NCBI GenBank assembly: GCA_034769895.1
Contig: JAWRYS010001480.1
Span: forward strand, 62,001-126,000
Source: Magicicada septendecula
Taxonomy: Eukaryota > Arthropoda > Insecta > Hemiptera > Cicadidae
Length of the DNA stretch: 64,000 bases
Direction of reading: 5' to 3'
The notes beneath the pieces were generated by a model, which saw nothing but the letters and a program-made list of their open reading frames with translations, was not told where the DNA came from and searched no databases. Position 1 is the first letter of the stretch. Each line of letters begins with the position of its first letter. This document shows, one piece after another, positions 1-10,633 of this stretch. The translations under genes and the position numbers were made by a program.

Positions 1-507
1 ATTTCATTGCTAGGCCCAGTGGTAAATACAGAGTACTATTTCCACATTTTATGCCATTTGTATGAAATTATTTGTAGAACCGCCAGATTTACTGAAGGAT
101 AATTTATGAAAATTTCAGCCTGATAATGCTCCTGAACTTATGTCATTGGCCTGCAGACATACTGTACTCACCAGATGTGTATCAAAAGGATCTTTCCCCC
201 TCCCAATAATTGTAATATAACAGGACAATATTTGAAAGCAACCTCATCACATAGCAAGCTCAAAGCTGAACCAAAAATATAATATTTGAAATATTTTGAA
301 GACTGCAAAAGGGCCAAGTTAATGTGTACCATTTGACAGAGACTACTTTGAAGTCACAGTATAAGTGTCAATGAATCAAGGCATAATTTTTAAAATAAAG
401 AAGACTCCATGAACTTTTTGATTATATCTCGTACTGCACTTGTATACCTACTATTTGCAACATTAAACCATACTACAATAAAGTAAACAGATTAGGTTTG
501 GAAACAT
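1..507. other. intergenic, no gene seen
   Basis: AT-rich sequence with stops in all frames. I see no gene, repeat boundary or RNA gene here. Everything up to about 7.7 kb has the look of old, decayed repetitive DNA. Confidence 0.5.
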
Positions 508-770
508 ATCTTACTAATATTAGTTATTTAAACCATATATTAACTACTGTAAGGTTATAACACCAAAAAAATATTATGGCACCTTTTTGTAATTAAGAAA
601 ATCATTTTTAGTTGCTAACAAAGTTGCGACTTCATTCACCAAATCTTGTGTGCAGCAACATAGACAACTCTCTCAAACATGAATACTTCCTCATAAAACA
701 GTGGAAAATTAACAGTTTACTATTTCTCTGTTCATATAAGAAACCATGTGCTTAGACTCATGTGGCGTCC
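508..770. repeat. diverged duplication, copy 1
   Basis: This block is recognisably similar to 2741-3002. Both contain the runs ATCATTTTTAGTTGCTAACA and GTTATTTAAACCAT or a near match, in the same order and spacing, with many substitutions and small indels between them. The order of landmarks suggests an old direct duplication of about 2.2 kb period rather than a mobile element. No coding potential is visible. Confidence 0.6.
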
Positions 771-2481
771 TTTTACACCTGCAGTGGCAAGTGTTACGAC
801 CCCTGTAGTTCTGCAATGTGATGTTGAACAAAACTCTGCAATATGTATGTATATATAGGAGGAATGGAGTGTTATAACAATTCCATCACATGAACACGTG
901 CGCGAGAACGCATGCACGCACACGCAAAAACACACACACACTGCAGTGATCCTGTTAAATGATGATGACCCAACTAAGGAATATACACTCCACTTTGCTA
1001 ACTCACAATAAATCACACTACTTTGTTTGGTAATTCCAATGCACTTCCATACCTACTGTGGCTTTTTCAACAAACTATTTTAAGACTGATTCATTTTTTC
1101 TTCCTTTACTGCAGTAATTAATACTACATTTACTGATTCCCTATCTAAGTCTGTTTAGCCAGGTTTAGTAAACAAGTTTTAGTTTTGCCAAGATTCTGTT
1201 AACTTTTTTTTAACTTGGTATTTTTACCTGCAAATTGTAGGAACTCACACATCAGATAAACAGTCGATTTCTGTTCCTCGGCGAAATGGACACTACAACA
1301 GGTGTGAAACATGGTGTCATGGAATTTGTAATATCTCCACGACACCCATGAGTCCACACACGTTATGGTGACAGGAATATCCTATCAATTGGTTTCCTGG
1401 TCAATTACATTTATTTGGTTTACCTCAAGACAACTGAATTTTGATCCATGGATAACATGGAATTTGCCACAACACATTGCAGATAATCCTGCCAAACCTG
1501 TGACTACATAAACACATGAGTAGCCATCAGTAGCATCTTGAAGAATCATTAGTTAAAGCAAGTCCCGTATTAAAACAAAACCCTTTCCCACACTATTTCA
1601 CCACACCATTTCATTATGTCATTACCTGGCGTTAATCCACCAGGCAGCAAAATAAGCTATTGTCTACACAAGAAACAACAAATATAACTTCTTCTCTACC
1701 AGTATCTCATAATTTATAACAGATATGTTACGGGTACTGAAACAAGATGTTCTGACTGATATGCAATTCACGAATATAGTCAAATTGAACTCTTCAACAT
1801 ACATGTTGCAGGTTTCTGTATTAGTACTGTTATTAGTACTAAACCATCAACTGAGTGATCAACTGAATGAGTTAGCACAAATTACAGTCACAAATTAATT
1901 ACCTACGTCTACAATAACAACAGTTGTATTAGTCAGTGGTCTGGGAGAAAGTCGAGTTTATGAGTCCTCCTGTGTAATCAATGAGTGCATCTGAAGTGTA
2001 CTCCGCAACATATGTGATAAACAGGCCCTATAGTGTTATAATAATGCCATAGACTCTTGCATATCACACATGCTGCAGTGAACATGTGGCACCAGAACCA
2101 TAAATACATAACAAAATTAACACATTATAATGTTAACATAATGTATGTTATAAATTAAGCTTTATTAAGCACACATAAAGCACATACACATGATAAAAAG
2201 TTAAATTCAGTAGCAGATATCTGCGTGTGTACGCAAACATACTTAATTGTTGTAAAACTGTGCTATAGAAGAGGCAGGCACACTTAATTGTAATGCCATG
2301 AAGAGAGTTCTTATGCAGAGGAAAGCTTATATTTGGATGCACCAATGTTTGTACAAAAATAAAAAACATTAGTCATTGATGTTTGCTGAGTGCAGAATAC
2401 TTTAAGCCTACTAATATGTTGTTGTCAAACCATAATACACAGAATGCTGGCAGAATGGTTGAAAATGTATGTGTTCCAATT
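771..2481. other. intergenic, scattered diverged repeat units
   Basis: No gene is supported; open frames are short and have no recognisable motif. Near 2070-2100 there is a core with GCAGTGAACATGTGGC that also occurs near 5076-5105 and throughout the 124-bp array at 5692-7440. The region therefore probably derives from the same repeat family in highly diverged form. Confidence 0.45.
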
Positions 2482-2612
2482 CTGACCTTCCATTTCAATG
2501 ATTTTCTAATAGTTCCATACATGTGATTAAGTTCCTCTATTTTTATTATCAACATCTACTACTTTAAACTTTTAACCTTAGTTAAAACTCAATTGTCCTT
2601 CCTTCCAATTTA
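2482..2612. repeat. diverged duplication, pair member 1
   Basis: Direct partner of 3641-3772. Both start TCTGACCTTCC and end near TTGTCCTTCCTTCCAA, with about 90 percent identity by eye across 130 bp. Non-coding. Confidence 0.7.
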
Positions 2613-2740
2613 ACACATATGCAAACACAGAAAGAATGACATACAGTAACAGTATACTTACTTATCGGTTGGCCAGTAATAATTAGTTGCCAACACAGAA
2701 TTTTACTGCAATAAACAAAGATACAAATTCTGAAAACATG

Positions 2741-3002
2741 TCTAACACATATTATTCATTTAAACCATAAATGAACTATTGTTAAGGTTACAACTGTAAA
2801 AAAACATTACAATATTTTTGATTTTCAACACAATCATTTTTAGTTGCTAACAAATTTGTGACATCATTCACCTAATCTGGCATACAAATACAGTAATTTA
2901 ATGGGACTCAAATATTAATACTTCCCAACAAATCAGTGTAAAATTATAAGTTACAATTTCTCTGTTTACATTACAAATTAAGTGTGTTGGTCTTATTGGC
3001 TT
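2741..3002. repeat. diverged duplication, copy 2
   Basis: Partner of 508-770 (see that entry). Copy 2 is followed after about 100 bp by GAACTGAACTCTGCAA (about 3139), the opening of the 124-bp repeat unit that is tandemly arrayed at 5692-7440. This links the duplication to the same repeat landscape. Confidence 0.6.
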
Positions 3003-3640
3003 CCAGTAATCCTATTCACATTAACATCAACACATAAAAATCAGTAAATGGAACAAATTTCATAGCGAGGGCTCCTGCAACTGTATGTTGATGCTGTCCT
3101 GTGCAGGAGTTGACGCTGCAATCAGTGTTACATGAAATTGAACTGAACTCTGCAACTTGCATGATAAACTTCAGTTACGTGTCTTAATAGTACCGTAGAC
3201 TGACTCATATCACACATATTGCAGCTGGACATGTCACTGCTACCTCCGCCACCTCCTTCTCCTCTTCTTCATCAGGTCTTGGTGCTTATAGTTCCACTGT
3301 TTGATCTGACCACCTATTCCTATTCTTCCGATCTGGCAGTCCCCCTGAGAATATAGAACATCCAGTTGCTTAGGTTGTCTATTCTGATGCATTCTTGGTA
3401 CATGGTCTGTACTTCTTGTCTTACTCCTAGTCATGTCATTCACGTTGTAAATTACAAGGATGTTCCCTATAACATCAATCCTTAGCTGGCCTGTCTGGGA
3501 TTCTTAAATACAGATCTTAAAAACTTCATGTGACTAGCCTGTATTTGGCTGGCAGTCCTTGTGTACAATGTCAGTGTCTCGCTACCTTATAGGCCATTTG
3601 GTACAGCCATCACTTAATATAATTTTAAGAGAGTGTCTTA
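3003..3640. other. intergenic with a decayed repeat unit
   Basis: Holds a diverged copy of the 124-bp family (about 3130-3240) and otherwise no recognisable feature. The minus-strand open frame at 3240-3443 is low complexity and arginine-rich at its end, and is not supported as a gene. Confidence 0.4.
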
Positions 3641-3772
3641 TCTGACCTTCCGCTACAATGATTTTCTGATAGTTCCACACATGTGATTAAGCTTCTCTAT
3701 TTTTATTATCAACATCTACTACTTTGAACTTTTAGCCTTAGTTAAAAAACTCTATTGTCCTTCCTTCCAAGT
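3641..3772. repeat. diverged duplication, pair member 2
   Basis: Direct partner of 2482-2612, with the same landmarks in the same order. The similarity stops abruptly after CCTTCCAAG, where unrelated, more GC-rich sequence begins. Confidence 0.7.
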
Positions 3773-4141
3773 TTACCGGTAAAAAAAGTCCTCCCCAGTC
3801 GCGTTACAAGCACTGCAAGCCTAAAGACTGGTGATAGGGTTGCCATCTAACAGGATCTATGTAGGATTTCTCCCCCTAGACTGATGAATTGGCCTAAGCT
3901 GACTTCCCGACTATCCTACAGAGATAATGAAAGGATAGTTAAGATAGTTAGGGACTTGGGTAAAGAGACAGGTCGTTGGTTGGAGATACGTTACATGGCT
4001 ACTAACTTGAGACCTGTCCAGGAAGAAAGCCTCTCTCAGTAGCTTTGCTACTTCTGACATACCCCTCAACCTCCGTGCCCTCATGGACAGTGCGATAGTA
4101 AGGTGGTGTCCTGGTGTCCCCTGTAGAGTTCAATATGATAT
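3773..4141. other. unassigned sequence before the candidate solo LTR
   Basis: More GC-balanced than its surroundings, with no recognisable coding or repeat structure. It may be a fragment of an element I cannot identify. Confidence 0.35.
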
Positions 4142-4693
4142 TGTTACGATGGTCAGTCTCACTGATCATCGTATGGTACAGTGGAAAACAAAATACAGAC
4201 ACCAATGAAGTCACTAATCACCAACTTTAATTAATCACAAATAACAGTTTGTAATCAACAAGGTACTCCGTACAGTAGTTCAAGTTAAATTTGTCCACAC
4301 GCAATAATAATGTCAACTAATAGAGTTCCACACTAATTATAGCACAGTAAACACTTTCCACAAATCTTTAACCACCACTTGATCCTAAACACTTTCCACA
4401 AATCTTTAACCACCATTCTATCCACACTAAGGAAATCTCAATGTAACTGTGTAACAAAGCCAGCTGCTCTCCTTTATATTGGTATCACAAGTCTTCCAGA
4501 ATAATTTTCCATCCTTACTGCCAGCATAACGGCATTTCAAATATTCTCCAGAACACTCTTAAGTACTTCAGTGTACCTGAGAGGCAGGGTGGGCTAGTCG
4601 AGAAGCGGTAGAATGACACTCTTGCCTTTTCAAGAGGGTTCGAGAAGCGGCAGAATGACACTCTTGCCTTTTCAAGAGGGTACCATTGTTACA
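4142..4693. mobile_element. probable solo LTR (about 552 bp)
   Basis: The block opens TGTTACGATGGT and closes ACCATTGTTACA, so it has TG..CA ends set in an imperfect short inverted repeat, as LTRs of Ty3/gypsy elements do. A TATA-like CTTTATATTGG lies near 4472. Flanking tetramers are ATAT on the left and CTAT on the right, a 3-of-4 match for a decayed target duplication. Inside are two short tandem duplications: 4349-4417 (38-bp period) and 4599-4682 (42-bp period). No internal coding region is attached. It could instead be a MITE; the TG..CA ends favour an LTR. Confidence 0.4.
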
Positions 4694-5691
4694 CTATTAT
4701 ATTGATCTTAATAAAAATTACACAAAGAATTATTTAGCACATGCATGAACACATAAATGTCACAGCACTGTCCATTACATGTTGCAGAATTCTATATATT
4801 AGAATGACTGCTATTGTTGACATAAGATATCAGTCGTAACAGAGAATGAGCTGATATTACAATTCCACAAAACTGACATCTCATTTGGCAAACAACAGGG
4901 GAAAAACAAAGTAATTACCTATCTCTAGAATAACAACAATTGTCTATGATATCAGCTGTTTTCGAAGGAAGTAGTTCAGTCATCAGTAATCCAACCGTGC
5001 GGCTGAAGTGTCCTCCGCAACATATATGATAAGAGCGAACAATGGTGTTTGAATAATGCCACAAGTTCGCACATATCATACACATTGCAGTGAACATATG
5101 GCACCAGAACATAATATTACTGGAACATGATAAATGCTCTAAATTAACACATTCACTGCTAATAGTTTATATGTTACAGAACCTAGGAGCTGTCATGCAT
5201 GTTTTCTTTCCTTGTAAAACAAAGAACACACAGAAATTTTGTAATAGTTTCACTACACGCTAACAAAAACACAAACTCTTAATACTGCTTGCTCACTCTG
5301 TATTAACACAATACAACCGAGACGAATGTATGTCACGGATCAGTAACGTCGGGAGCTAATGTGTTAAACTTTGTTAATACATACTCAAATCAGATAAACA
5401 GGTTGTATAAGTCCAGTTTAGAAGCAAACAAAACGCACGCATGTACACACATTGACAACGTATTACTGTCCTCGAAATATGGAGTTCTCAATCTTGGAGG
5501 TGGCCTCCCTATGAAGGAGGGGATGAGAGGAGTTTAAAGGGGCACCACAAGCTTTGTTAAAACAAGATCAATACAGAAATTTAACACATTAAGAAAAGAT
5601 AACTAATTTCTCTAACTTCAGAGACAGTACGGTTTCAGTTTCAATACCTTTAAATGTGTAAAAATATAATGTTAAAAAATTGTTATTACAT
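4694..5691. other. intergenic, one decayed 124-bp-family unit
   Basis: No gene. A copy of the TTGCAGTGAACATATGGC core lies near 5080-5105, a diverged relative of the array that starts at 5692. The rest is unassigned AT-rich sequence. Confidence 0.45.
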
Positions 5692-6631
5692 GAGTAAAGC
5701 TGAACTGAATTCCGCAATCTGTATTACAGAGCCTCTGTATAATGTGGCAATAATCCTATACACGAGTATCTGCCACACAAACTTCAGTGAACATGTGGCT
5801 CCTCCTCAGCATAGAGAGTAAAGTTGAACTGAATCCGCAATCTGTGTTACAGAGCCTCTGTATAATGTGGCAATAATCCTATACATGAGTACCTGCCATA
5901 CAAACTGCAGTGAACATTTGGCTTCTGGTCACCATAGAGAGAAACGCTGAACTGAATTCTCTAATCTGTGTTACAGAGCCTCTGTATAATGTGGCAATAA
6001 TCCTATACACGAGTACCTGCCACACAAACTGCAGTGAACATGTGGCGCCTCCTCAGCATTGAGAGTAAAGTTGAACTGAATTCCACAATCTGTGTTACAG
6101 AGCCTCTGTATAATGTGGCAATAATCCTATACATGAGTACCTGCCATACAAACTGCAGTGAACATTTGCCTTCTGGTCACCATAGAGAGAAAAGCTGAAC
6201 TGAATTCCGCAATCTGTATTACAGAGGCTCTGTATAATGTGGCAATAATCCTATACATGAGTACCTGTCACGCAAACTGCAGTGAACATGTGGCACCTCC
6301 TCAGCATGGAGAGTAAAGTTGAACTGAATTCTCCAATCTGTGTTACAGAGCCTCTGTATAATGTGGCAATAATCCTATACACGAGTACCTGCCACACAAA
6401 CTGCAGTGAATATGTGGCTCCTCCTCAGCATGGAAAGTAAAGTTGAATGAATTCCCCAATCTGTATTACAGAGCCTCTGTATAATGTGCCAATAATCCTA
6501 TACATGAGTACTTGTCACACAAACTGCAGTGAACATGTGGCTCCTCCTCAGCACGGAGAGTAAAGTTGAACTGAATTCCGCAATCTGTGTTACAGAGCCT
6601 CTGTATAATGTGGCAATAATCCTATACATTG
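5692..6631. repeat. 124-bp tandem repeat array, proximal part
   Basis: Eight head-to-tail units. The landmark GCCTCTGTATAATGTGGC (GGCTC in one unit) falls at 5731, 5854, 5978, 6102, 6226, 6350, 6473 and 6597, giving spacings of 123-124 bp. Units are roughly 90-95 percent alike by eye. Each contains CTGCAGTGAACATGTGGC or a close variant. Read on the minus strand, one frame is nearly open through each unit, but stops recur in most units, so I treat the array as a non-coding satellite or minisatellite. Confidence 0.9.
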
Positions 6632-7146
6632 TGACGGCAGCGGTATGCAAACATCTGCTCTCCGTTACCAGCGGAGGACACAGCGAGCCAATCAGCGATC
6701 AGCAGCCGAGACGTGACCATCTAACGTGCTCGGAGCTAGCCAATCAGCAATCCCGGTTAGTGCATAAAACCCAGGCCGAAAATTTTACGCACTCTTCATC
6801 GCCACGCCATCGGATGCACTTCACCTCTTCTCCTCTCTCGGACGACATCGATGCGGAGTCAGCCGGAAGGAACAGCCGAAGAATAGAACCGGCGTTCTTG
6901 CGTCTTCGCCCTTCAGTTCCGCGCCAGCGATGGATTTCGCTGGGCCGGCAACCAACTCTAAAACCGATGCCAAAAGAAGAGGAGGACTGTAGTACACCAC
7001 GAACAGTGGGCGCAGCCGCCGAACATCTTAGCGCGGCACAACCAACATCAGCCTTCTCACCACAAGGTCCTTTTTAGGGCCACCACAAACACTAGAGTGT
7101 ACGATTGGTGCCATTTGTCATGCGGCAAGCCTTTTGTCCGGTGACA
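6632..7146. mobile_element. solo LTR inserted in the tandem array (515 bp)
   Basis: The element starts TGTGACGGCAGC and ends CCGGTGACA. It is bracketed by ACAT at 6628-6631 and ACAT at 7147-7150, a perfect 4-bp target duplication at a point where uninterrupted repeat units read ATACATGAGTACC. It is more GC-rich than its host array and has CCAATCAGC boxes followed by a CATAAAAC TATA-like box near 6764, as expected of an LTR promoter. There is no internal region, so it is best read as a solo LTR left by LTR-LTR recombination, probably of a Ty3/gypsy family (4-bp TSD). The open frame across 6529-7077 runs from array into LTR and is fortuitous. Confidence 0.8.
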
Positions 7147-7440
7147 ACATGAGTACCTGCCACACACACTGCAGAGAACATGTGGCTCCTCCTCAGCACG
7201 GAGAGTAAAGTTGAACTGAACTCTGCAATCTGTGCGACAGACACACATGATGTGGTTCAACAATCCCATACATGAGTACCTGTCACACACACTGCAGAGA
7301 AAATGTGGCTCCTCCTCAACACGGAGAGTAAAGTTGAACTGAACTCTGCAATCTGTGCGACAGACACACGTGATATGGTTCAACAAACCCACAGTGCTAT
7401 TTCCTGTCACATAGCCTGCAGTGAACATGTGGCATCTTGA
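7147..7440. repeat. 124-bp tandem repeat array, distal part
   Basis: Continuation of the same array after the solo LTR. GAGAGTAAAGTTGAACTG recurs at 7201 and 7324 (123-bp spacing). These units are more diverged (GCGACAGACACACATGATG replaces the GCCTCTGTATAATG segment), so the array has at least two subfamilies. Confidence 0.8.
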
Positions 7441-7692
7441 TGTTAGAATCGAACATGGTAAAAAACTGCTGCTTAACATGGGGCTGCTCAAGCAATAATC
7501 TTAAAACAAACTTGTAGCCCCCATAATTTATAATTAATGTGACAATTTCAAATACAAACAAATAATACCATCTATTATCATAACACTGCTGCCTATACAC
7601 AGACTTTGCAAAGGTAAGAATATGTGAAGCCGAAGAATCTGTCACATATTTGATATGCGTATTATTATTGGTATCCTAGTCACTTTGTTATT
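7441..7692. other. intergenic
   Basis: AT-rich spacer between the tandem array and the fold-back MITE. No supported feature. Confidence 0.5.
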
Positions 7693-8081
7693 TATAAATT
7701 AATAAATTACCTTAGATCCGTCGTGTGACTTAGTTTTATAATTTAGAGTGGCACATTTCGGAACATATGTTCCACCATCAGATTACCTCACTCAGTTGAT
7801 ATCATCAAATGTTAAAATCACATACTCAGATGTTAAAAACACACATAAGTATGGGTGCGCACCCTATTATGTCTGACCGGTAGACAACTTCAGTATCCGG
7901 TCAACCTTCATAGGGTGCGCACCTATACTGATGTGAGTTTTTAACGAGTATGTGAGTTTTTAACATTTGACAATAACACCTGAGTGAGGTCATCTGATGG
8001 TGGAACATATGTTCCAAAACGCGTCATTCTAAATTTAAAACTAAGTCACATGACTGACCTAAGGTAATTTATTAATTTATA
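7693..8081. mobile_element. fold-back MITE (about 389 bp, near-full inverted repeat)
   Basis: The two halves are reverse complements over almost their whole length. The left end TATAAATTAATAAATTACC pairs with the right end GGTAATTTATTAATTTATA. Inward, GGAACATATGTTCC occurs on both arms, as do GGGTGCGCACC and GACCGG/CCGGTC, around a short centre near 7880-7900. This is the architecture of a non-autonomous DNA transposon or fold-back element. A TA-type target site is plausible but cannot be separated from the AT-rich ends. No coding capacity. Confidence 0.85.
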
Positions 8082-8454
8082 TATTATGTCACATATAGTC
8101 TGAAATATAGAACCACTTCTCTTCCTTAGCTAGAGTCCATACGAACATGCGTAATACATCATTTGGGTGGCAAAAGTGATGCCAAAGCTGTTGCAGCACA
8201 CAATGAGCTAGTGTGATGGGATCTGTCTAGATGCCCCACAAACAACTTCCATCACACCTATCTGTCCCATAGAGAAGGTGTGAAAAATATTGTTATGACT
8301 CAACTTAATCTGTAATCTGTTAATCTGTAACTTGAGAAAACATAATATTGAGAATCCCTATAAGTACAAATTTCAATTGAACTTTCTGCTTATGTAATGT
8401 TAATAGAGAAAGGGAAAAGATAAGCGGGTAAGTTATGTAGACAACGGAAAAGAA
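8082..8454. other. sequence upstream of the truncated 5' LTR of element A
   Basis: No gene. It does not match the first about 760 bp of element A's 3' LTR (14181-14940), so it is flank or replaced sequence rather than LTR. A short GCGGGTAAG at about 8426 resembles ACGGGTAAG in the 3' LTR (about 14872), too little to claim homology. Confidence 0.4.
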
Positions 8455-8979
8455 GAACTTATAAAACGAAACAAAGTGTAATATATTAAAAAATGTGTGT
8501 GTGTGTAAAAAATTGCAGGCTGGGCAGTCTTCATAGGTGTAAGTAATAAAAGTTATACCAATAAAAAACTGTGAACAAGAGGTACAAAAATTTCAAAACA
8601 ATATGAGAAAATTTATTGGAAACTAATCACTTAACTTTGCAACGTTTGATAATTAAAGATATTGATTCTTTTCATAAAAATGTGTTAGACTAAGTTATTT
8701 CGTCATTACCACTTTCTCATTTCTGTGCTGCAAGATTCGTCTAAACGTTCTGGGTATCTTCTGAATTATTATTATTGGGGGGCAGTCAGATTGCTAAATT
8801 GTCCAGTTTTTATTTAAGGTAAAGTGTAAAGGTTTCCATATCTGTCCTTCAAAGATATAGGTGGCGACTCTGGTCTTCTGATTAAAAAATTTATGCAGCC
8901 AGTAAGTGAACAAGACTGCAGGTAAGTTCTGGCAGTATTTTATTTATTTATATATTTCGATTTATTTTATATCATTACA
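8455..8979 (+). repeat. element A 5' LTR, 5'-truncated
   Basis: Matches the last about 640 bp of the 3' LTR from GAACTTATAAAACG onwards and ends at the same ATCATTACA. The GT run here is only about 12 bases (near 8495-8506), against 137 in the other copy. The first about 760 bp of the LTR (U3) are missing, so this copy could not act as a normal promoter LTR. Confidence 0.8.
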
Positions 8980-8981
8980 AA

Positions 8982-9000
8982 TGGCGACCCTGCCAGGATT
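8982..9000 (+). promoter_or_regulatory. primer-binding site, tRNA-Arg-like
   Basis: TGGCGACCCTGCCAGGATT begins two bases after the LTR end. From general knowledge, the complement of an insect tRNA-Arg 3' end reads TGGCGACCGTGACAGGATT, which matches at 17 of 19 positions. This is the expected place for minus-strand priming and fixes the inner end of the 5' LTR. Confidence 0.75.
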
Positions 9001-9212
9001 TTCGTTTAATTTTATTTATACGAGATAGACCTATTTTAAAGCACAGAAAATAGGATGTGGTAATGACGAATTTGTAAAAATATTTATCGTACATATTTAC
9101 GTAAGTGTGAGTAGGTTATGTTTGTGTTGTGATTCACAGTTGTGTTATGTGTTTGATTATAGAAAAATAGTGGTTTTATATATAAAAAGTGTTGTATAAA
9201 TAAACTTTAAAC

Positions 9213-10633
9213 ATGTCAAAAATACAAGGTAATGATATTGATTTTGCGTGGGATGAGTGGGAGAGTGAATTTCGAGGTGTTGTGGGTGAGATGACAGACG
9301 AGGAATGGGGTAATTTAGACGATAGGTTAACACGAATGGAAGAACAAGAAGAAGGAATATTTGCAGAAATCAATAAACATAGTGAGATGACCAATGATAA
9401 AGGTAAAGATAGCTGAAGTAACATTGGTAGAAAATAAGACTGTGAATAGGCCTAATGCTGACGATAGTGTGGGGGTAATAAAAAAGGAGCGTTCATTGGA
9501 GGATATGATGAATTTGTTGATAACAATGTATGATGAAATAAATGGTGTTATTAATAAACGGTTTGATGAGAGGGAGGAAATGATGAATAAACATTTTGAC
9601 GAGATGGACAAAAGAATGAATAAGGGTTTTTATGAGTTACACATAGAATTAGACAAAACAAAGGAAGTAATGGATAAGGGTTTTAATAAAGGAAAAAATG
9701 CTCTTGATAAACAAGACGAGAAGTGGGAGGCAGATAGATATCAATTAAAAGAGAGTACAGAAGTTGAATTAAAACAGGTAAGTGGTAATAATGTTGTTAA
9801 TGATAGTGAAGAAATCATTAACCAGGTGAGTGATAATGATAATGAATTAATAAATAACAGTGACAAAATAGTGGGAGAAGTAGGGTTAACTAATGAAAAT
9901 AATGATGGTGATTACAATTCTGAGGTAGGTGGTGATGTTAATATAATTAATTCTAATAATGAAATAATGGTGAATAATAATAATGATATAGTGGAGAGTA
10001 AAGTATTGGATAATGATGAGATAGAGATAGTGAGTGAGTGAGAGAGAGTAATAGATTGTAAAGACGTAGTAATTAATGTTGAGGAATTAGATAATGAGTG
10101 GAAAGATAGTATAGTGGTAGAATGGGGGCAGAGGGTAAATGTTCCCCTTATTTATGATGATTTAATGTGTTCACAAGTGTTTTTGAAGGGCAAGAGTCCC
10201 GTGTTGGTAGAAGATTTGAAGTGTTTATTTTTGTTGTATAATTTTGTACCCTCTGTCTGGAATAATATTGAGAGTGTGATATGGTATTATGATAAGAGAG
10301 AATTAGATAGAGACTTGTATGTTGATAAAGAAACAGAATTGTATGAATTGAATTAGAGAGTATGATGAGTGGAAAGTAAGGTTAGAAATACGTTTAAATA
10401 ATAATAAGATAATTTATGAGGATGAAATAATTGACTGGGTATTGAGAAAATTTACCAACGGAGACTGGACAAAATTAATTGATCGTGACAAATTTTATGA
10501 CCTAATGAATGGTATAATGAAGAACGTAGAAGTAATGGTTTACTATAATAGAAATAATAATAACAAAGTGAGTATAAGTAAGGAAGAGAAATGTTATAAA
10601 AAGGTACGACTATTACATGACGATGGAGGCTAG
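9213..10633 (+). pseudogene. element A gag-like coiled-coil reading frame, broken
   Basis: Frame 1 starts ATG at 9213 and opens with the acidic, Trp-containing DFAWDEWESEF. It shifts by one base near 9394-9413 into a frame that runs to a TGA at 10039-10041, stays in register to 10356, and shifts again into the frame ending at 10633. The middle part has repeated FDE/MNK heptad-like segments (about 9560-9720) that look like a coiled coil, followed by an Asn/Asp-rich stretch with low-complexity AAT codons. No CCHC zinc knuckle, protease or polymerase motif is visible. Position directly after the PBS makes a Gag-like role the natural inference, but I do not recognise the family. At least two frameshifts and one nonsense codon show it is inactive as it stands. 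Confidence 0.5.

Noticed and set aside
6529-7077. 182-codon plus-strand open frame
   Set aside because: It starts in the 124-bp array and runs into the solo LTR; no domain, and both parts are non-coding repeats.
7057-7491. 144-codon minus-strand open frame
   Set aside because: A chance open stretch through LTR end and two satellite units; the same frame is interrupted in the other units.
8082-8454. Remaining part of element A's 5' LTR
   Set aside because: Compared by eye with 14181-14940; no sustained similarity beyond a 9-base match.
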